Shown piece after piece: positions 55,501-60,900 of a DNA stretch of 64,000 bases. The stretch comes from Leguminivora glycinivorella. Taxonomy: Eukaryota; Arthropoda; Insecta; Lepidoptera; Tortricidae. A program made the position numbers and the translations under genes. Location: contig NC_062991.1 in the NCBI RefSeq assembly GCF_023078275.1, forward strand, positions 1,860,001-1,924,000, given 5' to 3'. How positions within the stretch are numbered: position 1 is the stretch's first letter; each line of letters begins with the position of its first letter. The notes beneath the pieces were generated by a model. That model made no database searches and was not told where the DNA came from. It saw nothing but the letters and a program-made list of their open reading frames with translations.

Positions 55501-55979
55501 TCAGTATTTGATAGACCATTGAAGGGTTATTGTTACTGTCTTCTTATTAAGTTTACTTATTTAAAATATGTCTAGTTTGTGCCCACTGTACACAACAAAA
55601 GCTTGGAATATATTTTTTGAAGAGTATTTATATGTACCTGCTTAACAGTAATGGTGGGATCCTTCTAACCGGTGGTAGATGGTACTTACTGGTACACATC
55701 ATCCATTACCCTGCCATCCAAGGAGATCCAGTTTTCAAGCTTAGATACACCATTGCAGAAAGGGTCATGCTTCAATAGGCTCTAGAAGAAATGTTTTTGA
55801 ATTCGGTACCTGGTCCAAAGCAGTGGTGGGATCCTTCTAACCGGTGGTAGATGGTACTGGTACACATCATCTAGTACCCTGTCATCCAAAGAGATTAGAT
55901 CTTCAAGTTCAGTTTCTGACAGACCGCTGCGGGCTGCTGTGATGTAGGCAAGAGCATGGAAGACTAGGAGACGCCCGTG
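26457..55979 (-). CDS. NACHT/WD-repeat (NWD1/2-like) protein, C-terminal 1047 residues (model 1)
   Basis: Twenty minus-strand exons: 55810-55979, 55173-55238, 54886-54983, 53837-54000, 52268-52437, 51562-51781, 49803-50015, 48387-48447, 47873-48025, 46151-46338, 45693-45822, 44446-44567, 44073-44227, 43516-43734, 42689-42893, 30755-30899, 28916-29078, 28220-28351, 27088-27312, 26457-26601. All have AG/GT borders, all phases join, total 3144 nt, and no stop occurs before the TAG at 26457-26459. The N-terminal part is the helical region after NACHT, found in NWD proteins (HGRLLVFHALAYITAARSGL, NDLPNYLSEREADGVSVMNW, FGELPFHLVRSKRF). From 50015 on follow WD40-type blades, with IWDT, LWDTS and VKIWNID motifs. 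An acidic/lysine linker (44446-44567) lies between blades. Such proteins are cytosolic STAND ATPases. The NACHT half is not found up to 64 kb. Intron 15 is 11.8 kb and full of transposons. Confidence 0.9.
27510..27619. mobile_element. CpG-rich hairpin MITE
   Basis: TGCGTGGGCGACGGTCGCGC on the left mirrors GCGCGACCGTCGCCCACGCA on the right, with a second small palindrome (CGGTCGCGCGACCG) at the inner side of the right arm. It lies in an intron of model 1. Confidence 0.75.
27665..28080. repeat. two SINE remnants in intron
   Basis: 27665-27795 is related to the insert at 25503-25731. About 27867-28050 is the reverse complement of part of the SINE at 59705-60030 (shared GGTTGGAAGGTCAG-like and CGGGATAACGC phrases, diverged). 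Confidence 0.6.
29239..29605 (-). pseudogene. LINE pol tail fragment
   Basis: The minus strand encodes TRQHFHRHHLDGWQSSTVRF, then SRNFLPRTAKLWNELSPAVF, a pol C-terminal phrase of an insect LINE. The same phrases occur in the longer copy at 30164-30715. Confidence 0.75.
30010..30715 (-). pseudogene. two nested LINE fragments
   Basis: 30164-30715 has an open frame with MEYCSHLWAGAPQYQLLPLD and DRIQRRATRIVNCQ-type phrases and a short poly-A (T run near 30164-30172), so its 3' end is on the left. It is inserted in another LINE tail fragment at about 30010-30163. The right edge lies 40 bp from the model 1 exon 30755-30899. Confidence 0.72.
31045..31365. repeat. tRNA-like SINE pieces in inverted arrangement
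   Basis: On the plus strand at 31263-31340, GATAGCCGAGTGGTTCTGGC resembles a pol III A box and GGTTCGATTCC a B box. The putative anticodon loop would read GGT. The first part recurs inverted at 31045-31115, and a fuller inverted copy is at about 54640-54780. The repeated flanks and lack of a clean acceptor stem argue for a tRNA-derived SINE rather than a tRNA gene. Confidence 0.6.
31481..32338. repeat. left arm of a ~860-bp inverted duplication
   Basis: Matches 41000-41866 in reverse orientation, with only a few mismatches in the stretches compared. The arm itself holds about three tandem ~170-bp copies, each with GTCACCGCTAGGAAGC, CTTTCTGGCGGGCGCTATCT and GTAACAGTCCAGTTTTCA. No frame of note. 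Confidence 0.85.
32636..33235 (+). repeat. (GATAGG)n hexanucleotide array, about 100 copies
   Basis: Almost pure GATAGG for 600 bp. Variants cluster at the left (GATTGG near 32666, GATATGG near 32690, GTTAGG near 32767). At the right the unit changes stepwise to GATAGC, GATACG and then ATACA. All frames on both strands are dipeptide repeats without stops, hence several long artefactual frames. The unit is a hexamer, not the insect telomeric TTAGG pentamer. Confidence 0.97.
33236..33350 (-). repeat. LINE 3' tail with ATACA repeats
   Basis: On the minus strand a GGTTGTGCAATAAAGTGGAT phrase leads into a TGTAT repeat. This is the usual tail of a LINE family, seen also at about 50465, 52010 and 52105-52170. 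Confidence 0.65.
33761..34262. other. gene-free intron stretch
   Basis: AT-rich sequence in the large model 1 intron. It has an inverted copy of the LINE tail phrase TTGACTGGTAGAGAATGCC at about 34228-34246 facing the LINE end. Nothing else recognised. Confidence 0.45.
34507..34573. repeat. (TA)n microsatellite
   Basis: Nearly pure TA dinucleotides about 60 bp long in the 3' UTR of the CR1-type LINE. Confidence 0.95.
34609..37119 (-). CDS. LINE pol: partial endonuclease plus reverse transcriptase
   Basis: 836 uninterrupted codons from the first ATG; the frame runs upstream to about 37161 (YTGSAEWIFLEV), so the true start is lost. Endonuclease remnants: GVIYCPP, HLIMGDLNTDL and the catalytic-type FSHHDLI near the end of the domain. 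Reverse transcriptase: LSNFRPISILPFLSKI, FQSGFRPSHSTCTALIKV, VLIDFTNAFNTVDHDIL, GVPQGGILSPLLF and the YADD catalytic box in AYHLYADDLQLYD. The C-terminal thumb region is complete to the stop. The open frame implies a young insertion. Without a full endonuclease it should not mobilise itself. Confidence 0.88.
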   Translation of the reverse strand: MNVKGVKAVLGVIYCPPTIDYFSNLEQILESLSTEYSHHLIMGDLNTDLCKDSLHSRKLKTLLQSVNFSLLPLAPTHHTSSSDTWLDVILVSCPDLVVKHGQHLAPGFSHHDLIYACYKIKPPKCKPALITMRCFTKLDPDALSRDAAAIDWAPVFSASSVDDKVSLFNAAVLGLFDKHAPMRTVRVRRPPAPWITEGVRMAMRRRDRAFRVYKRDRTENNFLLFKRARNRCNQMVRAAKRRFIHHNVSSSSMADVWKFLKTLGLGKQTKGYDGTPFTLDELNKHFSSALSVTDDIKTNTLSFISSLPSSLSVFFLFFPTSQTEIKNIVRAIKSKAVGCDDVSRYMIASILDSALPVITHIINFSLVNGEFPALWRKAFVIPLPKTNNPTLLSNFRPISILPFLSKIAEAVAHRQLSDFIFSNKLLSPFQSGFRPSHSTCTALIKVTEDIRRGMADQLVTVLVLIDFTNAFNTVDHDILLALLNHLKISSSALSWFSAYLGGRKQAVRVGRTSSDWCDLATGVPQGGILSPLLFSTFINFITPEFRCAYHLYADDLQLYDQCKVTDVLATIEKLNGDLSHIQQWSGKFGLFVNPAKCQAIIIGSSKQLAKLDLQTIGPVHFNGTPIPFSSCVKDLGVHLDSTLSWRPQIAEISRKVTGTLHALNKLKHFLPVKTKTLLVNTLILPIIDYGDVCCPDLNEELLDKLDRLLNNCIRFIFCLRKFDHVSAFRSQLGWLPIRQRRNIRMLCTLYSILNDPHSPGYLKSLFNFSIASRVRQFRSTGNLTLSIPLHRTGFMSYSFAIQVIRLWNGLPPNIRKLPNKYVFKKSVRDFFAGSLR
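37276..38715 (+). pseudogene. decayed R1-type LINE reverse transcriptase
   Basis: Plus-strand fragments in several frames retain the order of an R1 pol: GPDGVPWLFKHLGSRLRG near 37400, LDETGTML near 37565, AIAVSLDIANYFGS near 37740, ECGVPTGCAM near 37925, FYADDTIVAVG at about 38157 (YADD at 38160-38171), and PQIKYLGLNSNQNW near 38475. Many frameshifts and stops separate them. An old copy, facing the CR1-type LINE. Confidence 0.8.
38716..40383. other. intron stretch with a MITE, no gene
   Basis: AT-rich. About 39920-40150 is a MITE-like inverted repeat: ACCACACGCAGTCCTCCATT...ACTTCTAAATTT on the left, mirrored by AAATTTAGAAGT...GAACTGTGTGTGGTGG on the right. The remainder shows nothing recognisable. 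Confidence 0.5.
40384..40540. mobile_element. CpG-rich perfect hairpin MITE
   Basis: TTAGGGTCCCCCCACATCTA on the left is mirrored by TAGATGTGGGGGGACCCTTA on the right; the ~56-bp arms match throughout. A second palindrome fills the loop (GACGCCGCGTCGACGCG/CGTCGACGCGGCGTC). Very CpG-dense against an AT-rich background. Confidence 0.87.
40541..40910. mobile_element. MITE-like element with CTTACGTAAG motifs
   Basis: TACACCCGTGAGTTTTACCG at the left and a GTACAGGTGTAAAGGC end at the right are imperfectly inverted. Many GTAAGC/GCTTAC words lie inside. Non-coding. Confidence 0.6.
41000..41866. repeat. right arm of the ~860-bp inverted duplication
   Basis: Reverse complement of 31481-32338, including the three ~170-bp sub-repeats and the outer phrase GTCACCGCTAGAAAGTATGA. 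The outer similarity runs to AAATATT beyond the sub-repeats. Confidence 0.85.
42074..42205. mobile_element. short MITE
   Basis: AGGGCCAGTTGCTTCAACCA is mirrored by TTTGATGCAACCGGCCCT, and inner CATTCGACAGACACATGTCA by GGTGACAGACCG. 130 bp, non-coding. Confidence 0.7.
42421..42514 (-). pseudogene. decayed partial copy of model 1 exon 42689-42893
   Basis: The minus strand repeats the 3' part of the intact exon, AATCTGGGAACGTTA-tACATGGGACACGC and AAGAGAAACAG, followed by the same GTTA-type donor. Indels and an altered tryptophan codon break the WD motif. It lies downstream of the intact exon. Confidence 0.78.
44599..45025 (+). pseudogene. RTE-like LINE tail fragment
   Basis: The plus strand reads LYGSECWATKVEDERRVHVA, MRMLRWMCGVTRMDRIRN, RLAWYGHVMRRDE, then decays. 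It ends with a GAAGAAGAAG tail after CACATAACGTGGGATAAGGG. It begins 30 bp upstream of exon 44446-44567, on the opposite strand. Confidence 0.78.
45205..45650. pseudogene. two LINE tail remnants
   Basis: About 45205-45410 (plus strand) contains LTHWVDDIRKKCG. 45420-45650 (minus strand) reads WEDSVLADLRRLQVSDWQKA with QDRDRWRSLVSEAN, a different LINE family. Confidence 0.65.
46352..47064. other. intron stretch, no gene
   Basis: Holds a partial Helitron-like piece (46410-46460, GGAGATAGTTGAAGGGATGG) and a weak tRNA-like phrase at about 46975-47040. No exon. Confidence 0.4.
47065..47505 (-). mobile_element. ~440-bp dispersed element, inverted copy
   Basis: Reverse complement of 21546-21990: starts with TTTTCCCCTCACTAGCTCGG and ends with GTATAACAAATAACTATT. 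Confidence 0.75.
47506..47815. repeat. dispersed repeat, copy 2
   Basis: Matches 8590-8890 across its length and adds ACTGTTGAAAGAAAAGGTAC before the shared GGCGATAAAAGC end. The last bases reach to within about 60 bp of the exon 47873-48025. Confidence 0.72.
48134..48250. repeat. LINE/SINE 3' end piece
   Basis: GGCTTACTCTTGGCCACAGA...GCCTACGATGGAGTGAGCTC, shared with about 43405-43495. Confidence 0.6.
48482..48775 (+). repeat. repeat family B, complete copy
   Basis: Runs from AACTCCGTATAGACAGATAA to AATACTCGATCCTCTTTGG; the best-preserved copy of the family in the window (about 290 bp). Confidence 0.75.
49010..49616. mobile_element. nested palindrome: MITE inside a MITE
   Basis: The outer arms (about 49010-49165 and 49465-49616) mirror each other: TCTAGTCAAATCAGCTTCTT against AAGAAGCTGATTTGACTAGA, about 150 bp with some indels. 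The inner arms (about 49312-49340 and 49406-49434) also mirror: ATCTGATGCTTTATTTCGTG against AACGAAATAAAGCATCAGAT. Non-coding. Within an intron of model 1. Confidence 0.75.
50474..50575 (-). mobile_element. tRNA-derived SINE head
   Basis: The minus strand has GTGGTCTAGTGGTAAGGACG (A-box-like) and GGATTCGAATCCCGGC (B-box-like), followed by a CAATACAATACAATAC tail. tRNA-like but with a LINE-type tail, so a SINE. Confidence 0.65.
50602..51337 (-). pseudogene. three decayed partial copies of model 1 exon 51562-51781
   Basis: Copies at 51214-51337, 50867-50988 and 50602-50722 repeat the last ~120 bp of the intact exon (GTAGCGTCACTGCTGAAACA-like start, CATACTCCTGGAGGACCTTT end). The first two keep the GTAAGA donor. 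The adjoining intron, CTTCAGTCGTTCCCTCAATG and neighbours, is also repeated with a period of about 350 bp. Indels destroy the frame in each copy. Confidence 0.85.
51995..52170. repeat. LINE tails with CAATA repeats
   Basis: CAATACAATACAATACAATA tracts at about 52008-52029 and 52110-52160. The second is followed by CTCTTTATTGCACAGTTC, the tail of a minus-strand LINE. Confidence 0.65.
52560..53374. other. intron stretch, LINE remnants only
   Basis: No exon. About 52960-53100 carries a worn LINE 3' phrase (CGGGTTGCCGACGACCCAAA). The rest is unassigned. Confidence 0.4.
53375..53465 (+). mobile_element. tRNA-derived SINE head
   Basis: GTCTGGCTCAGTCGGTAGTG (A box) and TGGGTTCGAATCCTGG (B box) followed by GGGCATTTATTTGTGTGAT, the start of a SINE body. 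It does not end in a clean acceptor stem. Confidence 0.65.
53540..53680. repeat. near-perfect palindrome from tRNA-like halves
   Basis: AAATTCACACCTCCGGCAGG on the left mirrors CCTGCCGGAGGTGTGAATTT on the right. The match extends to AATTAAAGGAAAA/TTTTCCTTTAAT, about 70 bp per arm, with a GGCCCCGGGC centre. The arms contain a B-box-like GACTCGAACC. Probably two inverted SINE copies. Confidence 0.75.
54213..54387 (+). mobile_element. Helitron-like non-autonomous element, copy
   Basis: Same family as 19449-19639: ACTAATATTATAAATGGGAA to CCGCGGGAAAAAGCTAATG, with an eroded last bases. Confidence 0.65.
54640..54780 (-). mobile_element. tRNA-like SINE, inverted copy
   Basis: Reverse complement of 31200-31365, including GATAGCCGAGTGGTTCTGGC and GGTTCGATTCC. 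Located about 100 bp downstream of exon 54886-54983. Confidence 0.62.
55410..55750 (-). pseudogene. two decayed partial copies of model 1 exon 55810-55979
   Basis: 55638-55750 repeats the 3' half of the intact exon (ATGATGTGTACCAGT, then TACCATCTACCACCGGTTAG) with a 4-base insertion that breaks the frame, but keeps a GTAC donor. 55410-55520 is a more diverged copy (TGAGCTCGAGG, CCCGCCACGTTC). Both lie downstream of the intact exon. Confidence 0.78.
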
Positions 55980-56549
55980 CTGTAAAAAAAATAGATGTTC
56001 CAGTATCTAGTAGGCTCTAAGACTCAAATAATAGACGTAGCTCGGAAAGTTGCTAAGTTGAAATGGGAATGGGCTGGCCCTGTAGCTGAATGCCATTTCT
56101 GAGCATTTCTTTTTTTTTTCTGCCAATAAAAAATTTTTGATTGTTTTAGGGAATTTTAGGTCAATTGTACTCAGAATCACGAGTACTTTCAATCTCACTG
56201 GGAGACAAAAAGTGTCCCAGAATTTCCATACATTTTTGTTACTTTCCTCTTTTGTTACCCCATACAACATCTACGGAAAATGGTAACAAAATAAGAAAAA
56301 TCGTATGGGACAATTTATTTAACTACTAGGATTGAAAAAGCTAGTAATTCTGAGTAGAAATAGCATTTTTTTTTTCAAAAATATCACACTTCATAAAAGT
56401 GGCAAAAAAAAGAAATGCTCTTCTGCGAAAACTGCTGAAATGTAGTATGGCTCTGTCCAGAATACGCAAAAGCGATAGAGATAGATAGCTACGAAAGAGA
56501 TATTATCGTGAGCATTTCGTGAACGTTTGTCCATTCGGCTACGCACACT

Positions 56550-56710
56550 AGTCATGTCTGCCGAATGCCGGACGACTTGTGGTCCAAGATAACCACGAAG
56601 TGGGAGCCCCACGAGTCAAACCGGGGATCCGGCAGACCACGTCAGCGATGGCGGGATAACCTGGACTCATTTTTGAGTGGTCGGCCAGACGCTTACAGAC
56701 TGAGTCCACA
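56550..56710 (+). pseudogene. LINE pol tail fragment
   Basis: The plus strand reads HVCRMPDDLWSKI-like phrases and GSGRPRQRWRDNLDSFLSGR. Same family as 13487-13710 and the split copy at 58020-59670. Confidence 0.7.
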
Positions 56711-56804
56711 TTTTTTAAATTTTAATAGGCATTTATTTTAAATTTAAATTTATAGATTGTATCATTCAGGGATAATGTATTGTACAGTATTCTTGGTATT
56801 AAAT

Positions 56805-57045
56805 ATACAGGTTGAAATAAAAAGGACCGACAAAATTTACGCAGTGACTTTTGAGGTCATAATGAACAACTTTTATTATGAGACCAATGCTGAAATCGCA
56901 AAAAGAAATTTGGCTGTTTCATACATTTCGACTGTCATGGTGCCGCTTATTTCTATGAAACAGCCAAATTTTTTTTCGCGATTTCAGCATTGGTCCCATA
57001 ATAAAAGTTCTTCAATTTTGAACAGTCCTTTTTATTTCACCGTGT
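56805..57045. mobile_element. MITE with inverted arms
   Basis: GGTTGAAATAAAAAGGACCG is mirrored by CAGTCCTTTTTATTTCACCG, and the inner AATGCTGAAATCGC by GCGATTTCAGCATT. About 240 bp. Confidence 0.75.
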
Positions 57046-57349
57046 ACATGCAGAAAGAGTGACTAAAACGTGTATCAGCAGTTCTCGAAAAGTTTGTACA
57101 AAAATTAAGGAAAAAGATAAATTTGTTTTTATTATTCCTATTTTGTTACCAAGATTTTTTTGATGAATTGAGATTTTAGTAAGTTTTATTTCGTGATTAA
57201 GGTTCTCTAGTATCTATATTTTCTTAATTATAACAATTATCTTCTATATATCTTACGAAAGTCAACTTATATTACTAAATGTTGGTAACAAAATAGGATC
57301 AATTAAAATTTGCTGACGTGGCTATGTACAAAGTTGACAGGAACTGCTC

Positions 57350-57640
57350 GTATACGGGCATTTTCAGAATTTGGATCTCCCCAATTAGTAAAAGTTGTTA
57401 ACAAAAATTAACTCGCTGTCAGTTTTGTGACGGCAATTAAGCATAAAATCTGTATAAAAATTTACTTTTTTCACATTCTGAATGTAGATTAAAGTTTATA
57501 TAAGTAATTAACACAAAAATAATATTTTTATTGAAATTTCATGCTTAATTATCGTCACAAAACTGACAGTGAGTTAATTTTTGTTAACAACTTTCGCTAA
57601 TTGGGGGGTCCGAAATTCTGAAAATGCCCATAGGTACACT
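57350..57640. mobile_element. MITE with ~100-bp inverted arms
   Basis: CGGGCATTTTCAGAATTTGG mirrors CCGAAATTCTGAAAATGCCC, and the inner AGTTTTGTGACG mirrors CGTCACAAAACT. It ends about 280 bp upstream of the start codon of the micro-exon gene, so it is close to or in its promoter. Confidence 0.75.
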
Positions 57641-57921
57641 TTATTGCTTATACACTCTAAGTTTGTGGATACATATTTTAGCCACTTTGTCCGGATCTAT
57701 ATTAACACGTTGACTGCTTTATCTCTCGTTATTAAAATTGCCTGATTGGCAATTATTCAGTTTTATTCATAAGTGTGATTTAATTGATTTTGCTGTCTAT
57801 TTCACGGTGGCTTCGGAACTAATATCGTAATCTACAATAGATTATTGACTTTTTCGATCAATTTGGACAGCAGTGAGAGATGAATTGGCAGATCTTTCAC
57901 ACAAACTTTGAAATTACAACT

Positions 57922-57996
57922 ATGAACTTGTTTTTGGTATTGCTGCCTTTTGGTGTATATGCGGATTTCGTCGTTATTGGAAATGATGCTAGGACG
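57922..57996 (+). CDS. micro-exon gene exon 1: signal peptide
   Basis: Encodes MNLFLVLLPFGVYADFVVIG and then NDART, followed by donor GTAAGA. A short hydrophobic core with a VYA cleavage-type site predicts secretion. The ATG is the first in this open stretch. Confidence 0.8.
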
Positions 57997-60900
57997 GTAA
58001 GAATTTAAATATAAAAAATGGAGTTGTAGAAGTGGGCGTCAAGACCGCTAAGCTAAAATGGGACTGGGCTGGACATGTCTGTCGCATGTACTTGTACCCG
58101 AAAGGTTGGCCAAAATGACTACAGGCTGGGACTTGCGAAACACAATAGCCGGTGTAGGCCGGCCGGTTCGGGCAGACTAAAAATGAGATGGCGGGATGAC
58201 CAGCAGGGTTAACACATGATTGCTGCGAGATAGACTGCCCGTCCTATATAGTTGTCTTCGATAGTTACCATAGAAATAAAACTATGGAAACGGATTAAAT
58301 CGCGTATAATGAATTTACAATTCATCCCGATGTTTCGAAGTGTTCGTGGTCAATGGGTGACTGAGGAAAAATTACAATGTGCAAAAGCTACCCACATACA
58401 AGAAATATTAACGAATAATGACCATAAATAATATAGATTTCTAAGGCAGGCTCACACACAACAAATAAAGCTAGTTATACAATATTCAAAAAAGTTACCA
58501 TTACTATGTTAAAAAAAAACCGGTCAAGTGCGAGTTGGACTCGCCCACCGAGGGTTCCGTACAAACTTTCAAACTCCCCAGTTAAAATAATCTCATGTTT
58601 TCACATAACTCTAACGACTTGACTAGAAGACAAAAGTATAGGTACTAATGAGCATTATTGTGTATAGCGCCATCTCTCGGTGAATTCGCTAACTAATTTG
58701 CGCGACCATAGTATGTTGGTTTTTCAGGGATTATTCTTTATAATGTTAACCGATTTAAACAATTTTTACTTTATTGGAAAGAAGATGATTTACGTAACAT
58801 CTCGTATTAATTTGAAGTACTATATACATCCGCAAAGGTGGGTAAATTAAAAGTAAAAATGTGAAAAGTTTTTTGTGAATTAAAAAAAAAGTTTTCAAGA
58901 TACAAACACGATTATATTTTTCCTGTAATATTTAGCATAAAACCAATGTTTCCTAAAATTTTCATAATTTTTCGTTGGCAAACTTCGGAGATAAGTGGGG
59001 GGAACGGTATTTTTTTTTTACATTTTCCTTCAAAATTCTTTTTTCCACAACAAAAAAATTATAAAAAATAGTTTATTTACGTTCAATTTAAGCTATTTCT
59101 AACGATACCCCACTTGACCTAGTAACTTGAAATTTACAGTTTGCCCCCTTTCATTTTGGCCATTTTCTACAATTAAAATTAATAAATTTAAAAAAATTAT
59201 ACCTTCTATTTGTAGAGGTTCACAATGTTCACAACTATTCAAAATTTCAAGTTGATAGCATTAGTAGTTCTCGAGATATTTAGGAATGTGACAGACGGAC
59301 AGACAGACGGACAGAGTCGCACCATAAGGGTCCCTGTTGTACCTTTTTGGTACGGAACCCTAAAAACAATTAATCTACACAAAATTGACAAAACACAAAC
59401 TGCAAATATCCAACACCATACAACACAAATGCCTCACAGTCTTCGTCGCGATTTCAGTCTCCAGAGTTTTTTTTTACCCGTCCTTATGTCATTAATACAA
59501 TTAAAAGAAGACGTGTGATTTATCTCGCGGCGATATACTCTCGACGCAATCATGTGCTAGTCCTTCTGGATGCATTCTCCCCAAAATGGTGGGAACTGGG
59601 AAAACGCTGACCACAGAGTCAAATAGAAAAAGCGAGGGCCTTTGCCCAGCAGGGGGACACTAAAACAGGCTAATAAAAAATATATAGATTATTTATTTTA
59701 TTAATTTAGTCGCCTCGCGTTAAGTACGTGCGACTTTCGTTCCGGAGGTCGCGGGTTCGAGCCCCGGCTCGCACCAATGAGTTTTTCTGAATTTATGTGC
59801 GAAATGTCATTTGATATTTACCAGGCGCTTTTCGGTGAAGGAAAACATCGTGAGGAAACCGGACTAATTCCAATAAGGTCTAGTTTACCCTTCAGGTTGG
59901 AAGGTCAGATGGCAGTCGCTTTCGTAAAAACTAGTACCTACGCCAAATCTTGGGATTAGTTGTCAAAGCGGATCCCAGGCTCCATGAGCCGTAATGCCGG
60001 GATAACGCAAGGAGGATGATGATGATGAGTCGCCTCATTTAAAAAAATCACATTTTAGAGTAACTTGAATTTCGCTTAACGAGCTGTGTAAGAGACTGCC
60101 TTGTAACCGAAGAGCTGGCAGCTTTCTCATGCAATAAACATCAAAATACAGCGAGGAAAACTTTTTTCTACTATTATATCATCATCATATCATTTATTTC
60201 TTGCTTTTGTGGGTTTACAATAGATCTTACAACTAGACATCAGTGCTTTTACCACAAACCCTGTTAGGGCGTTATCGAATAATCTTGTGGTATATTTAGT
60301 TACTTAAAATTAAATAGTTATAAAATACTTAATTTAGTACCTACAATATATTTAAAACCCTCTCTACGTCAGAGTTTGAATTTATAGCCACTCGTTTCGA
60401 ATTTCTTATTTACCGCACTTGTATCATAATGTATTATTTTTTGTTAATTTTCCAGGCACTTAGACAAAGTTACGATGAAGAACCCGAAAGAGTGCCACCT
60501 GAAGTTTTGAACAGTATAAAAAAGGTAGGATGTATGAAATAAAATCTATTACCTAATTTTTTGTTGTTATTTTATAATATAAAAACAATAAAAAAATTAC
60601 ATAATATAATTGTAATTTTAATATTGATTTGTTGTCTGGTCATACACCATTTAGATTTTTTGGGATTAACATACATAGAGACGCTTAGTTATTTTTCTTA
60701 GAATTACGTAAAATACGCATAGATTTCTTCAAAATATTTAAGTCTATAATTAAATAAAAAAAATTAACTTAGCTGTAACTATTTATCATTTTCTATCTCG
60801 ATTTCTTTTTATTACGTATATTTTAATGAATATATTTTTTACAGCTTACCAAAGTAGAAAACGTAGACAAAGGAGCTGCAAAGGTACATTTATTTTCATA

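Larger units (their letters stand above)
51562..55979 (-). other. model 1: post-NACHT helical/winged-helix segment
   Basis: The first six visible exons, about 296 residues. Conserved landmarks in order are FHALAYITAARSGLSETELE, LPPVRRIPPLLW, IRNDLPNYLSEREADG, YHRQFRDTARERYF, NMNMAMYFHSMIADYYLG, FGELPFHLVRSKRFTDLYAE and LVADALRLGGAI. These are the family's conserved link between the ATPase and the propeller. It ends with HCLHTPGGPLK just before the first WD repeat. Confidence 0.8.
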
